Below are positions 1 through 8,353 of a stretch of 38,991 bases of DNA, piece by piece; positions within the stretch are counted from its first letter, which is position 1, and the number at the start of each line of letters is the position of its first letter. A program made the translations under genes and the position numbers. The DNA is from Candidatus Desulfosporosinus infrequens. GTDB taxonomy: Bacteria > Bacillota > Desulfitobacteriia > Desulfitobacteriales > Desulfitobacteriaceae. Under the pieces are notes generated by a model that saw only the letters and a program-made list of their open reading frames with translations, ran no database searches and was not told where the DNA came from. The DNA is taken from contig OMOF01000013.1 in assembly GCA_900290375.1 (NCBI GenBank), positions 14,762 through 53,752 of the forward strand. Direction: 5' to 3'.

Positions 1-48
1 AAATGGATTAACAGCTTGGCAACTCAATGGGAAAACCCGCCCTCCCCT

Positions 49-85
49 CACTCTCCCTTTATATCAAGGGTTTGAGTGCGTTTTT
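49..85 (+). terminator. Possible rho-independent terminator reading rightward
   Basis: CACTC (49-53) pairs with GAGTG (74-78), with an inner CCCTT/AAGGG pairing, and a run of five T follows at 81-85. On the plus strand this resembles an intrinsic terminator for a gene left of the window. The stem is interrupted and the upstream gene is not visible. Confidence 0.35.
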
Positions 86-95
86 GTTAGAACTT

Positions 96-1667
96 CTATT
101 GAGCTCCTTGGAGCTCCAAGGCTCTGCCCATTTTCAGTATAGCGCCTGGAAATGAGGTCCCTCTGACAATATCGAACTTTGTTTTGTTATTTGTCATCTG
201 TGCCATCACTTTTTCGTATAAGGCGTGAGAAATGAAGTCAGTATTTATTAATACAAACTCCTTATTACCCAAATATCTTAGATCCTTATGAAGACTATCT
301 TCATGAACATAGGTGAATGTTGGTAAATTCTCTTTGATTTTATCAACCCAACTCTTATGCCCTCCAATAACAGCGCATGCTTTATCATTCAGGAGGTTTA
401 AATATTTTTGGACCTCATCAGGCTCATTCGCATCTTTACCGGGGTCTTGTGCCTCAATAAACAACAATCCACGAAGAACAAAGAGTTCCTTTGCATTTAA
501 CTTGCCTGTCTCCAATTCACGTTTCATCAGTGTTGCTTCTTGTTCATAACAGCATACTTTTGTTTGCAGCTGTTCCACTTCAGCTTTTAATTGTTCAATC
601 TCTGTTATGTATCTTGATTGTTCGTCCTGTAATAATAGTTCCTTTTCATCTATAGCTTTCTTCATTTTCAAGGTGTCAAGATGATTTTCTTCTCTTGCGT
701 TTGCTAAGTACACATTGCGTGTATCCTGGTATTCCTTAACTATTGCTTTAATGTAAAGGGCTGCAACTAGATAAATATCGCGGTCATATTCAGGTAGTGC
801 AATCTCATCTTTACTCAGAAAATAAGTCGCAAAAATTTGATTCAGTTCTTCATAAGTTAACTCGCACTGCTCCAATGCGTACGCATCGATATCGAATAGT
901 ATAAAGAGATTTAGAAAAATCTCAGTGTATTTTGTTATTCCCTTGAATCTCATTACATCATTGGTGCTTGAAGTTGCAGTCGACATGCCTTGAATATTTT
1001 TTTCGTAAATGTAAATATCAGTAAAGAGTGAATATAATGTTTTCTTCTTAAATTTTCTATTGATTAGTCTGTATGCAAGGAATAGTTCTTTGATGTTTTG
1101 TCTATATTTGGTAGTGATTCTTTCAAGGATTTGACGATTGTGACCTATATCAGCAAAGTATGCGCGGTCAAAGCTTGTACGCACATACTCTTCAAGAGGA
1201 CCAAGCTCGCAAGGTGTATTCCAAGCTAAACAAAGAAAGAATAAAACAGAATACTTGCCTAATCGTTCTTGCTCAGTATGCTTTTCGATTTCTTTGTGGG
1301 TTTTATAAATGCTTGGCAAAAAATCAAATAGCAATATTTTGGTATTTCTTTGGGTATAATCCCAAACCTCTCTGAAGCCAATTTTTATAAACCTTTCAAT
1401 CAAATCCATATCCTTATGCAAAACACTCCAATGATAAATTCCTGCCAATTTTATTATTCTCTCCGTTTCGGCAGTTGGATAGGTATAGATTAGCTTACTT
1501 TTAAGGATATTTGATTCATTGGCGGCTTCATAAAATTCTAATTTATTTTCCGAATATACTTTATCAATTTCTTTGTGTAATAAGTGAGTGTTGCCCAGTG
1601 CTACAAGAAAATTTAATGTGAAGATTTCCATCATTGTCTCATTGTCGTATAGAGATAAAAGCTCCAT
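96..1667 (-). CDS. DUF2325-domain protein with coiled coil
   Basis: Protein of about 523 residues. Residues about 1-330 are a predicted soluble, helix-rich region I do not recognise. Residues about 335-400 are a charged heptad-rich stretch (repeated EQL, LQT and similar) that looks like a coiled coil. The last about 100 residues contain VIGGHKSWVDKIKE, typical of the DUF2325 family, a small domain of unknown function in many Firmicutes. An ATG at 1667 is preferred over the TTG at 1679: AAGGAGG lies 13 nt upstream of the ATG but only 1 nt from the TTG. It stands alone, separated by decayed sequence from the DUF364 gene upstream. No catalytic motif, signal peptide or membrane segment is visible. 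The domain call is fairly secure; the function is unknown. Confidence 0.75.
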   Translation of the reverse strand: MELLSLYDNETMMEIFTLNFLVALGNTHLLHKEIDKVYSENKLEFYEAANESNILKSKLIYTYPTAETERIIKLAGIYHWSVLHKDMDLIERFIKIGFREVWDYTQRNTKILLFDFLPSIYKTHKEIEKHTEQERLGKYSVLFFLCLAWNTPCELGPLEEYVRTSFDRAYFADIGHNRQILERITTKYRQNIKELFLAYRLINRKFKKKTLYSLFTDIYIYEKNIQGMSTATSSTNDVMRFKGITKYTEIFLNLFILFDIDAYALEQCELTYEELNQIFATYFLSKDEIALPEYDRDIYLVAALYIKAIVKEYQDTRNVYLANAREENHLDTLKMKKAIDEKELLLQDEQSRYITEIEQLKAEVEQLQTKVCCYEQEATLMKRELETGKLNAKELFVLRGLLFIEAQDPGKDANEPDEVQKYLNLLNDKACAVIGGHKSWVDKIKENLPTFTYVHEDSLHKDLRYLGNKEFVLINTDFISHALYEKVMAQMTNNKTKFDIVRGTSFPGAILKMGRALELQGAQ

Positions 1668-1743
1668 TATTATCCACAATCCTCCTTGAGGTTACTGCTG
1701 CTTCATAAAGACACTGGGGGGCTGGGCTAATGCTCAATAGCGA

Positions 1744-1974
1744 CTAGGCAACCTTATTTTCATACAAATACTTCTGGAAGGCGATAAATGTATTCTGTAT
1801 CTCATCAAAACTACCAAGGTGTTCCAAATCATCAGTAATCTGTACAACATTAATATTCTGACACAGCCTACGGGCATTAATCTGAAATCAAGACTCCCGA
1901 TACCACATACAACATTGAGCTAAGTCGGTACAACCATATAATCTTTGCTTTTTGCCGCCCTTATAAAAGAGGTT
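1744..1974 (-). pseudogene. Decayed coding remnant, family unknown
   Basis: This stretch reads as protein-like sequence but is interrupted. The last 45 or so codons, ending at the TAG at 1744-1746, are open and give a soluble C-terminus ending in YLYENKVA. Just upstream an in-frame TGA appears (after WYRES), and a neighbouring frame continues with a similarly protein-like stretch (VVCGIGSLDFR) before it too stops. The simplest reading is the 3' end of a gene with a frameshift and a nonsense change. I could not name the family. It lies between the frameshifted DUF364 gene and the DUF2325 gene, in a zone of decay. Confidence 0.4.
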
Positions 1975-2836
1975 CTAAAAATTACAGACATAATACGCTT
2001 TCATATCAGATTTAAATGCTCCGCCTAAATCCATTGCATTCATGAACTGATCTACTATCCCGGAATGATTGATGATTCGGCGGGAAGAAATATAGTTAAT
2101 ACCATAACTTAAGAGGAAATCAGGGACTATCTGCGCACTGGGACCATACATGCCGATTATTCGAGCCTTTTTAGCCTTGCTGATTAGCTCTCGAAAAGTC
2201 CCGTTGACGATCGTACAACCTGACATCATCACAACATCCGACTTGGCAATAGTTTCAGCGTTCTCCTCTGCCGAGTGGAAGATTATTTTTTCTGGGCCGT
2301 ATTCAATTTCTTCACGCACTAAGGGTCAGCAAAGCATGCTTGGGCCTCATATCATTGACGTGCAGCTCCTTGCAGCGACCGTACATTTGGTTAACTATCC
2401 CACCATACCCTATAACGGTCACAATATCCTCACTTTTAATAAAATCATAACTCTCCTCTTCGGAGACAGGAATCCCTCTTTCCTTCAGGCTGCTGGAACT
2501 TGTAAGAGGATTAGAAAGAGCATTTAAGGCAGCTACGCATAGTGACCTCATTTGCAGCTCCCGTTTTAAAAGCAGGTGTTCAACAAATTCAAAAAGATTC
2601 CTTCCTATATATGACTGCAAATTTATAAACTGCTCCAGATCATCCACTTCACCATAAACAGCATGGTCACCCGTGAAATTAAACGCTAGGCCTGATTGAT
2701 CTTGCTCAGCGAGCACATAATTCCACTTATTCCTGAATCCGATTTTCCTCAGGGTTCCCGAGATTATGCCCTTGTCGCGGTACATTTCACGTATCATGGC
2801 ATAGGCCCTTTGTAGATCCGTATTTGAAATGATCAT
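1975..2836 (-). pseudogene. DUF364 family protein, frameshifted
   Basis: Two consecutive frames together make one DUF364-like protein. The first runs from the ATG at 2836 (AAAGGAG 8 nt upstream) through a DUF4213-like N-terminal half to VTVIGYGGIVNQM, then stops near 2312. The second carries the C-terminal half (KSDVVMMSGCTIVNGT, IIGMYGPSAQIVPDFL). Removing one C from the CCC run (plus-strand GGG at 2323-2325) joins the frames as LLTLVREEIEYGP. DUF364 is described as a putative heavy-metal chelation domain from the structure of a Desulfitobacterium member. The gene overlaps its upstream neighbour by ATGA. A homopolymer indel could be a real mutation, a sequencing error or a slippage site. The last two cannot be excluded, but no stimulatory structure is evident. 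Confidence 0.75.
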
Positions 2837-4299
2837 GCCAATGACTCCTTTAAACCACATTTTCTTATCACCGTTCGGTTCGCTGATTTGCCAAAAAAGT
2901 GATAACCTGAACCAGCCTCAGCCAGTAGATCTAACAGTTCATCGGGCTTCGTCACTGAAATGCCGCCCAAAACATCGACTCCGCGCTTAAAAAAAGCATC
3001 GGGCAAGAGGCTTGCTGTCGGTCCGACAACGACAATATGCGCTTCAGGTTTTGCCAACTGTAGTAAGTCATCTAAAGTATCGTTGATTAAAGTCGTACCC
3101 GTTATCACTAATACATCAGCTTTAGGGACAATCTCCGCCGCTCGACTGCCGTGCACATAAAAAGGCATCTCGTTGGGTTTTAGCGTTGAGGGGTCCATTT
3201 CCAGAATGGTGAAGGGTTTACCACGCTTGATCAGTTTCTTTAAAAAAGGTGCGAGGGCGCCGACGACGACGACGTAGGCTTCTTCGGGGATTTCAACGAC
3301 CTCCAGAGCATCAATGCCGCTCTGAACTTCATAACCCTGCGGCGGAGATTTTTGCCAACATGTTTCGGAAAGGGCGTTAAGCACCGCTATACTGATCGCT
3401 TTGCGCAAAGAGTTACTTTTGTATAATTCTTGAAGCAGCTCCAAGACAGGTGTCCCTTTTAGTCGTCCAGAGTTCGGCATAGCCCTAGCGGAGCTCGGGC
3501 AGCAAACTGCTTCTGGAATTGTTTTAATAGGTGTAAAACAAATGCCGCCTAAGCCATTACTGAGCTTTACCCCGGTGAAAAACAGCCCGATGACTACTCG
3601 TTCCAAAGTAATTTTGCTGATTTCCTCGCCCAAAATAGACTGAATATGTTCATGAGTTTCCCGCAAAATTGCTCCTGGATTTAAGTTTAATAAATTAAAT
3701 TCTTCACAATTTTTAAATTCATTTCCGGTATACCCTAGCTTCATTGCTTCCTTAAGCCACCTTGCCCGATCATTTTCCTGTTTTGCAATTTCAGAAAGAG
3801 GAAACATCGCTTCATTCTTACCAGTACCGCCCGCTAAGCTAAACCATTTCTCCGCTTCTTCATCCTTCTGCTGAACTCCCCAGCCTAATTTATACATCAC
3901 TGCCAATTTAAATTGTGAGAGCGTATGACCTTGACTGGCTGCCTGAAGAAAAAGTCTCGCTGCTCGGACGGCATCTTGATCAACACCTTTTCCGATTGAA
4001 TGCCGGACACCAAGATTATGGAGAGCTTTAGGGTATCCGTTTTCGGCCGATCGTGTAAACCATTGCAAGGCATTCTCACTGCTTTGCTTGATACCACGCC
4101 CTCTACAATAGGAAACGCCAAGTTCATATTGGGCACCTGGATGCCCTTGAAGAGCTGCTTCATGAAACAAACTAACCGCTTCAGGTAGATCTTTATCTTC
4201 TGCTCGACCAGAAATAATATCCATTCCCAGCTGATAGCCTGCTTCCAAATTATTCGCAGATTCCTCGTTAGCTCTGGGCTTCTCAAACCCTCTATTCAT
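2833..4299 (-). CDS. Sel1-repeat / DUF4213-DUF364 fusion protein
   Basis: Protein of about 488 residues. Residues about 12-165 hold four Sel1-like repeats (patterns such as GAQYELGVSYCRGRG, KALHNLGVRHSIGKG and FKLAVMYKLGWGV), helical hairpins that usually bind other proteins. Residues about 170-480 are a full DUF4213 plus DUF364 unit: GLGGICFTP, a Rossmann-like VVVVGALAPFL, ADVLVITGTTLINDT, and the terminal GYHFFGKSA. DUF364 is a putative heavy-metal chelation domain. The ATG at 4299 is chosen because GGAGGGG lies 6 nt upstream; the GTG at 4320 has no site. It follows the FecE-type ATPase and overlaps the next DUF364 gene by four bases, so it belongs to a transporter operon. I know of no standard Sel1-DUF364 architecture. 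No signal peptide, so cytoplasmic. Confidence 0.85.
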   Translation of the reverse strand: MNRGFEKPRANEESANNLEAGYQLGMDIISGRAEDKDLPEAVSLFHEAALQGHPGAQYELGVSYCRGRGIKQSSENALQWFTRSAENGYPKALHNLGVRHSIGKGVDQDAVRAARLFLQAASQGHTLSQFKLAVMYKLGWGVQQKDEEAEKWFSLAGGTGKNEAMFPLSEIAKQENDRARWLKEAMKLGYTGNEFKNCEEFNLLNLNPGAILRETHEHIQSILGEEISKITLERVVIGLFFTGVKLSNGLGGICFTPIKTIPEAVCCPSSARAMPNSGRLKGTPVLELLQELYKSNSLRKAISIAVLNALSETCWQKSPPQGYEVQSGIDALEVVEIPEEAYVVVVGALAPFLKKLIKRGKPFTILEMDPSTLKPNEMPFYVHGSRAAEIVPKADVLVITGTTLINDTLDDLLQLAKPEAHIVVVGPTASLLPDAFFKRGVDVLGGISVTKPDELLDLLAEAGSGYHFFGKSANRTVIRKCGLKESLA

Positions 4300-4316
4300 T
4301 GTTAACCCCTCCAATT

Positions 4317-5132
4317 TCACTTTAAGCCCCAGCTTTTATTATTCTGCAAAGGCACACACATCCGTACTTCGCTGTCGTCATCGTTATCCGATTTGATGCC
4401 TGTCTCAATGATTTTAACGTTCACACCGTAGAGCTCTTTTAATCTTTCTTCAGTGATAATGTCATTAGCCTTTCCCAATCCAAACAGGCCCCCTTGGTTT
4501 AAAAGCATTACTTTTGTAGCATAGAAGAAGGCATGGTCAGGAACATGTGAAGCCATGATGATCGTCAACCCTTGGTGAGCCAGCTGTCTGACCTGACTTA
4601 ATACTTTTAATTGATTGCCAAAATCCAAGGCTGAGGTTGGTTCATCCATAACCAAAATCTTGGGTTCTTGGGCTAAGGCACGGGCAATCAGAACGAGTTG
4701 TTTCTCCCCTCCACTAAGTTCTGTAAAAATACGATTTACTAAGTAGGAAATATCCAAGGTATCAATAGCTTGTTCCGCTATTCTCCTGTCCTTTTTAGTA
4801 GGGGATGCGAAATTCCCCAAGTGAGCAGTACGTCCCATCAAAATCATATCCATGACCCCAAAGGGAAACGACGTGTTGTGCGCTTGGGGTATGTACCCAA
4901 TCATCTGGGCCATTTTGGAGCGTGACCAATGAATTGAGTTTTCTCCATCAAATAATATTTCACCTTCGAGGGGCTTAATTAGACCAAGGATGGTCTTAAA
5001 GAGTGTCGTTTTTCCGGTCCCGTTTGGTCCCAAGACGCATAAAACCTCTCCCGGTTCCATCGTAAACGATATACCCTTAAGGACAGCCTTGTTGTTATAG
5101 CCGCATTTGATGCCTTTAAGTTCAAACCTCAT
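4317..5132 (-). CDS. FecE/BtuD-type ABC importer ATPase
   Basis: 271-residue nucleotide-binding subunit of a type II (vitamin B12/iron-siderophore/molybdate) importer. Walker A GPNGTGKTT is near residue 35, the Q-loop YIPQAHN near 80, signature LSGGEKQ near 138, Walker B ILVMDEPTSALD near 160, and the H-switch MASHV near 192. It hydrolyses ATP at the cytoplasmic face to drive the permease encoded directly upstream; the permease stop overlaps its ATG (ATGA). The YIPQAHTP-like Q-loop is shared with the other three ATPases in this window, indicating one subfamily. The substrate cannot be deduced: Haemophilus MolBC shows such importers can carry molybdate, while others carry chelates or corrinoids. 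The module's own binding protein is broken (7356-8172), so this importer may borrow another. Confidence 0.93.
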   Translation of the reverse strand: MRFELKGIKCGYNNKAVLKGISFTMEPGEVLCVLGPNGTGKTTLFKTILGLIKPLEGEILFDGENSIHWSRSKMAQMIGYIPQAHNTSFPFGVMDMILMGRTAHLGNFASPTKKDRRIAEQAIDTLDISYLVNRIFTELSGGEKQLVLIARALAQEPKILVMDEPTSALDFGNQLKVLSQVRQLAHQGLTIIMASHVPDHAFFYATKVMLLNQGGLFGLGKANDIITEERLKELYGVNVKIIETGIKSDNDDDSEVRMCVPLQNNKSWGLK

Positions 5133-6184
5133 ACCAACCCCTTCTTTCCACGCAAGAGGATGGCGAAAAAAAACGGAGCCCCGATGATCGACGTGAGTAT
5201 TCCCAATGGGATTTCAGCAGAAGTTAAACATCTGGCCAGATCATCGACTAATAGCATATAAACGCTCCCTATCGCAATTGACACCGGTAAAAGCACCTTA
5301 TAATTTGGGCCAACCAACATGCGAGCCAAGTGAGGTACAATCAGTCCAACCCACCCAATCAGCCCGCTGATCGATACTGCCCCAGCAGTGAGCAGTGAAG
5401 AGCAGATAATTACGGCCAGTCTAAGCTTCCCGGTTTCCAACCCCAATGTCTTGCCCTCTTCTTCCCCCAAGGACAAGACGTTGAGACGCCAGCGTAGTAA
5501 ATAAAGAGGTACTCCTCCCGCTAACATAATGACAAACGAAGAAATTACATTCTTTGGCGAAACCGTTGCCAAACTACCCATCAACCAGAAGGTTATGGCT
5601 GGCAATTTGTCATACGGATCAGCCATATATTTCAGAAGAGACGTAAAGGATGAACACAACGTGCCGACTAAAATCCCAGTCAGTACTAAAGCTAAGGTCG
5701 GATCGCGCTTTACTTTATTGCTGAGAAAATACACGGCAATAACGGCCAAGAGGCTAACAACAAAGGCGGATACCTGAATGCCTACAACGTTCAATGAGAA
5801 AAAAATGGCCAACGCCGCTCCTAAGCCTGCTCCCGAAGATGCGCCTAAAATATCCGGTGATACCAAAGGATTCTTGAACATTCCTTGATAAGCAGCACCC
5901 GCTATCGACAACGCCGCTCCTACTAACATAGCTGCTAAAATTCTAGGCAGTCTCACTTGAAAGATAACCGTATTTATAACGCCCTCGGGACCATGCACAA
6001 AAGGAAAGATTTTTCCCGCCAAAGCTGATAATAGATCAGGTATCGAAATAGGATATCGACCTAAAGGGAATGAAAGGATAAATGCTAAAATAGGCAACAA
6101 GATTACAACGATATATACCTTACGCAGATTTCCTTCCACCTTCGATTCAGCCAATTCTTTTCCGTTTTCGTTATTATTTACCAC
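5129..6184 (-). CDS. FecCD-type ABC importer permease
   Basis: 351-residue, highly hydrophobic permease of the FecCD/BtuC family with about ten membrane segments. Family landmarks are RLPRILAAMLVGAALSIAGAA near residue 80, NPLVSPDILG near 110, ITFWLMGS near 198 and GLIGWVGLIVPHLARM near 270, the last being the coupling region that contacts the ATPase. A charged cytoplasmic N-terminus (residues 1-25) precedes the first helix. The start is GTG at 6184, with TAGGAGG 9 nt upstream; that site overlaps the stop of a radical SAM remnant, so translation was probably once coupled to it. It forms a module with the downstream ATPase. Substrate unknown; by context a metal oxyanion, metal chelate or cofactor. 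Confidence 0.93.
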   Translation of the reverse strand: MVNNNENGKELAESKVEGNLRKVYIVVILLPILAFILSFPLGRYPISIPDLLSALAGKIFPFVHGPEGVINTVIFQVRLPRILAAMLVGAALSIAGAAYQGMFKNPLVSPDILGASSGAGLGAALAIFFSLNVVGIQVSAFVVSLLAVIAVYFLSNKVKRDPTLALVLTGILVGTLCSSFTSLLKYMADPYDKLPAITFWLMGSLATVSPKNVISSFVIMLAGGVPLYLLRWRLNVLSLGEEEGKTLGLETGKLRLAVIICSSLLTAGAVSISGLIGWVGLIVPHLARMLVGPNYKVLLPVSIAIGSVYMLLVDDLARCLTSAEIPLGILTSIIGAPFFFAILLRGKKGLV

Positions 6185-6197
6185 CTTAAGAGTCCTC

Positions 6198-6425
6198 CTA
6201 ACTAAATCTCGGAGATGTCATTTCAATTCCCAATTCTTGATAGCGCTTGTACATCATCTTCATCGTATTACGAAATTCCATATTATCCTGATAGCGCGCA
6301 TTCTCCCTCTTCTGGTTTTATACGGGCATGATCCCCAGGAACGCGGTTTCGGCTTTTAGGTTTCACCTGTGCTGTTTTTCATGGCACGGTAGACACCGAT
6401 CTTCTCTTGCATCATGCAAATATAT
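6198..6425 (-). pseudogene. C-terminal remnant of a radical SAM gene
   Basis: On the minus strand this reads as pieces of the C-terminus of a BioB/HydE-like radical SAM protein. The segment RYQDNMEFRNTMKMMYKRYQ matches, in order, the YLDNLEYRNSIDKIKQFYE end of the intact enzyme at 12478-13518. Further upstream are AETAFLGIMPV, matching the GNTVGAIHITR region, and an MQEKIGVYRAM piece, separated by stops. No cysteine motif is left. It sits exactly where the intact enzyme sits in the second module (upstream of the permease), so the modules are duplicates and this copy was lost. The final TAG at 6198-6200 overlaps the permease ribosome binding site. Confidence 0.7.
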
Positions 6426-6442
6426 ATTCGAAATAATCGCCA

Positions 6443-7276
6443 TTACTTTTTTCTCCAATATATACAGGCGATTTTTGATTTAGTCTTTTCCTTGATTACC
6501 CCATTTTCTGCTTTCTTTTTCAGATAATCCATGATTTCTGTCTTTTGAGCCTCTGTCAAGTCCGTCTTCATCTCAAACCTGGAAGTGTAATTCCGGTAGG
6601 CCTCTTCTATAGATTGATTCGTTTCTTTGTCTAAATTAAAATAAATAATCTCAGGAAAAATTTCATAAAGCCACAAGATATTAAAACTGCAGTAAAGCCC
6701 CTTATTGCCGTACTTATCGATCTTTTCTCGCCCGAGAACATGTTTTTTCAACTCATCGCTAATTGAATCTTGCCTTTCTACAAAATGACAGATTAAGCCG
6801 TATTCATGACTGGCCTCCAGCATCTTCTCCAGACCTTGCCTGTTTAAAAAGGCGGGGGACATAATCCCTGTCACTAGACTGAACTTTTTCTTCCAATTTA
6901 GAGCTGATAAATCTGCTTTTTCCCAATCCAATTCCCTGAACTCCGCATTGCCAAGACCTTGAGCGACCACATTTTCTTGCGCATAATGCAGCATTTTAGA
7001 CGAGATATCCACTCCGACTACGTTTTGCGCCCTTTTCGCAAACTCCCGAACGAATTTACCCGGTCCACATCCGATGTCCAAAACGATACTATTTTCTTGC
7101 AACATCTTTTTTTCCAGTAGCAACTCGACGATCTTGTCCATGCGTTCATCGGAGACATTTCTATTGAATCCTTCAGCCCTTTTGTCCCATGAGGCCGGAC
7201 TCACACCATTATGACCCTCTTTGTAATCCTTATCTTTTTGCCATATCTGATCGAAATACTCAATATCCCTTTGCAT
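6443..7276 (-). CDS. Class I SAM-dependent methyltransferase
   Basis: About 277 residues. The SAM-binding motif I, VLDIGCGPGKF, is near residue 65, followed by acidic motif VVGVDISSKML near 88 and FRELDWEKADL (motif II region) near 117. It belongs to the Rossmann-fold methyltransferase superfamily; substrate not predictable. The ATG at 7276 has AAGGAG 9 nt upstream; the TTG at 7285 is less likely. The gene lies between remnants of DUF364 (7291-7368) and radical SAM (6198-6425), inside a transporter module. Methyltransferases also occur next to the NifD-like gene (22964-23587) and as a fragment after leader RNA 1 (17746-18003). A methylation step therefore recurs with these transporters, but the three proteins are not close copies. 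Cytoplasmic; no signal peptide. Confidence 0.88.
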   Translation of the reverse strand: MQRDIEYFDQIWQKDKDYKEGHNGVSPASWDKRAEGFNRNVSDERMDKIVELLLEKKMLQENSIVLDIGCGPGKFVREFAKRAQNVVGVDISSKMLHYAQENVVAQGLGNAEFRELDWEKADLSALNWKKKFSLVTGIMSPAFLNRQGLEKMLEASHEYGLICHFVERQDSISDELKKHVLGREKIDKYGNKGLYCSFNILWLYEIFPEIIYFNLDKETNQSIEEAYRNYTSRFEMKTDLTEAQKTEIMDYLKKKAENGVIKEKTKSKIACIYWRKK

Positions 7277-7290
7277 AGGGACCAACTCCT

Positions 7291-7368
7291 TCAGCTATTT
7301 TTTAAAACTGTTCGCTCGGCGGATTTACCAAAAAAGTGATAGCCTAAGCCGACTTCTAAAAGAATGAA
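7291..7368 (-). pseudogene. C-terminal scrap of a DUF364 gene
   Basis: About 25 codons ending at the TGA at 7291-7293 read EVGLGYHFFGKSAERTVLK. The intact fusion protein at 2833-4299 ends with AGSGYHFFGKSANRTVIRK. An in-frame TAA immediately precedes the scrap, and it overlaps the end of the broken binding-protein gene. This is a leftover of a third DUF364 gene whose body was deleted, leaving its end fused to the binding-protein end. Confidence 0.7.
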
Positions 7369-8172
7369 TTATACTCTTCATCACTCAGGTCATAGTTATA
7401 AAACTCTTTAAAAAACTCTTTGCTTTCTTTCTTTAAGTCAATATCTTTCGTATATTCCGGATAGAGTTTGGTAGCCAGCCACATGAAACCGAGAGGAGAT
7501 TCGGGAGAAGGTCGGTCCCACCAGAAAGCACCAATCGGGACTTCGAAAACCTGACCGCTCTTGATCGCCTTCAGGTCGCTTATTCTTGGATCTTTTTTCA
7601 GTTGCTCCGCAGCGTTCCCATTTTTCTGGACAATAATGACATCCGGATTCCATTTCATGATCTGTTCAACGCTGACCTTGCTGCTGCTCTCCGTAATCTC
7701 AGCCGCAGAATTTATACCTCCTGAGGCGGTAATAAGGTCGTTTCCCCACACGTTCTTGCCTGAAACCGATGATAGATCTTTGCTAGTGTAAAGGACACTC
7801 TTCTTTTGGTCTGCCGGCACTTTGGAAACCATTGCATAGACATAGGCCATTTTTTGATCCCAGTACTTGAGCAACTCATCTGCTTTCTGCTCATTTCCGA
7901 GAGTTTCCCCACCTGTTTAAATTCTTTCTTGAGGGACTCAATGCCCGCCATGCCTATATACATGGTAAAATCAGGAAACAACGCATCCACTATCAGCTTA
8001 TTGCCCTTTTACTGGTATCGCCTTCACCTAATGCCACGATCAGGCTAAACAGCATAGGATTGGACCCAGTCGTGATGACCTTCTTGACATCCTGAGGAAG
8101 AGTAACGCTGCGACGACCGGCCATATCAACAACTGTTTTTTCCACAGGTGTCGTCGAAACCTGCTTGGTAGA
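7356..8172 (-). pseudogene. Broken FecB/BtuF-type substrate-binding protein
   Basis: The C-terminal 172 residues are intact (VSVEQIMKWNPDVIIVQ, then GAFWWDRPSPESPLG, ending in FYNYDLSDEEYNSFF) and match the binding lipoproteins at 9384, 13546, 14798 and 25544. Upstream, a second frame holds LFPDFTMYIGMAGIESLKKE, and further up a third piece reads TPVEKTVVDMAGRRSV and VITTGSNPMLFSL. Joining them needs at least two frameshifts or deletions. The signal peptide and lipobox are gone: an in-frame TAA lies at 8173-8175. It is therefore non-functional as a secreted receptor. It was the binding protein of the 4.3-6.2 kb importer module, to judge by gene order elsewhere in the window. Confidence 0.8.
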
Positions 8173-8353
8173 TTATGGCGCCCAACTTCCACCGATTCAA
8201 AGCCAAACGACCTCTCCTGATTGCATCCACTTCCTCACAGGTGGTATTAATGAACAAATTTTTCAAATTTGATGAATGAATCTGCAACCAAAGAAGATGG
8301 CACCGAAGAGTTTGTTGTGATAGAGACTAAAGTGCTGGGTGCTAATGGGTATT
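8173..8353. other. Short spacer with no convincing gene
   Basis: Between the broken binding protein and the WtpA-like gene. A 46-codon plus-strand frame (8272-8412) begins MNESATKEDGTEEF and runs antisense into the end of the WtpA-like gene. It has no clear ribosome binding site or recognisable family. I see no promoter or terminator I would defend. Confidence 0.3.

Noticed and set aside
1744..1974. Selenocysteine at the in-frame TGA (after WYRES)
   Set aside because: No SECIS-like hairpin is apparent, and a second stop and frame change occur in the same remnant.
1975..2336. Programmed frameshift in the DUF364 gene
   Set aside because: Only a three-base C run is present, with no classical slippery heptamer, internal Shine-Dalgarno or pseudoknot evident. 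A mutation or sequencing error is simpler.
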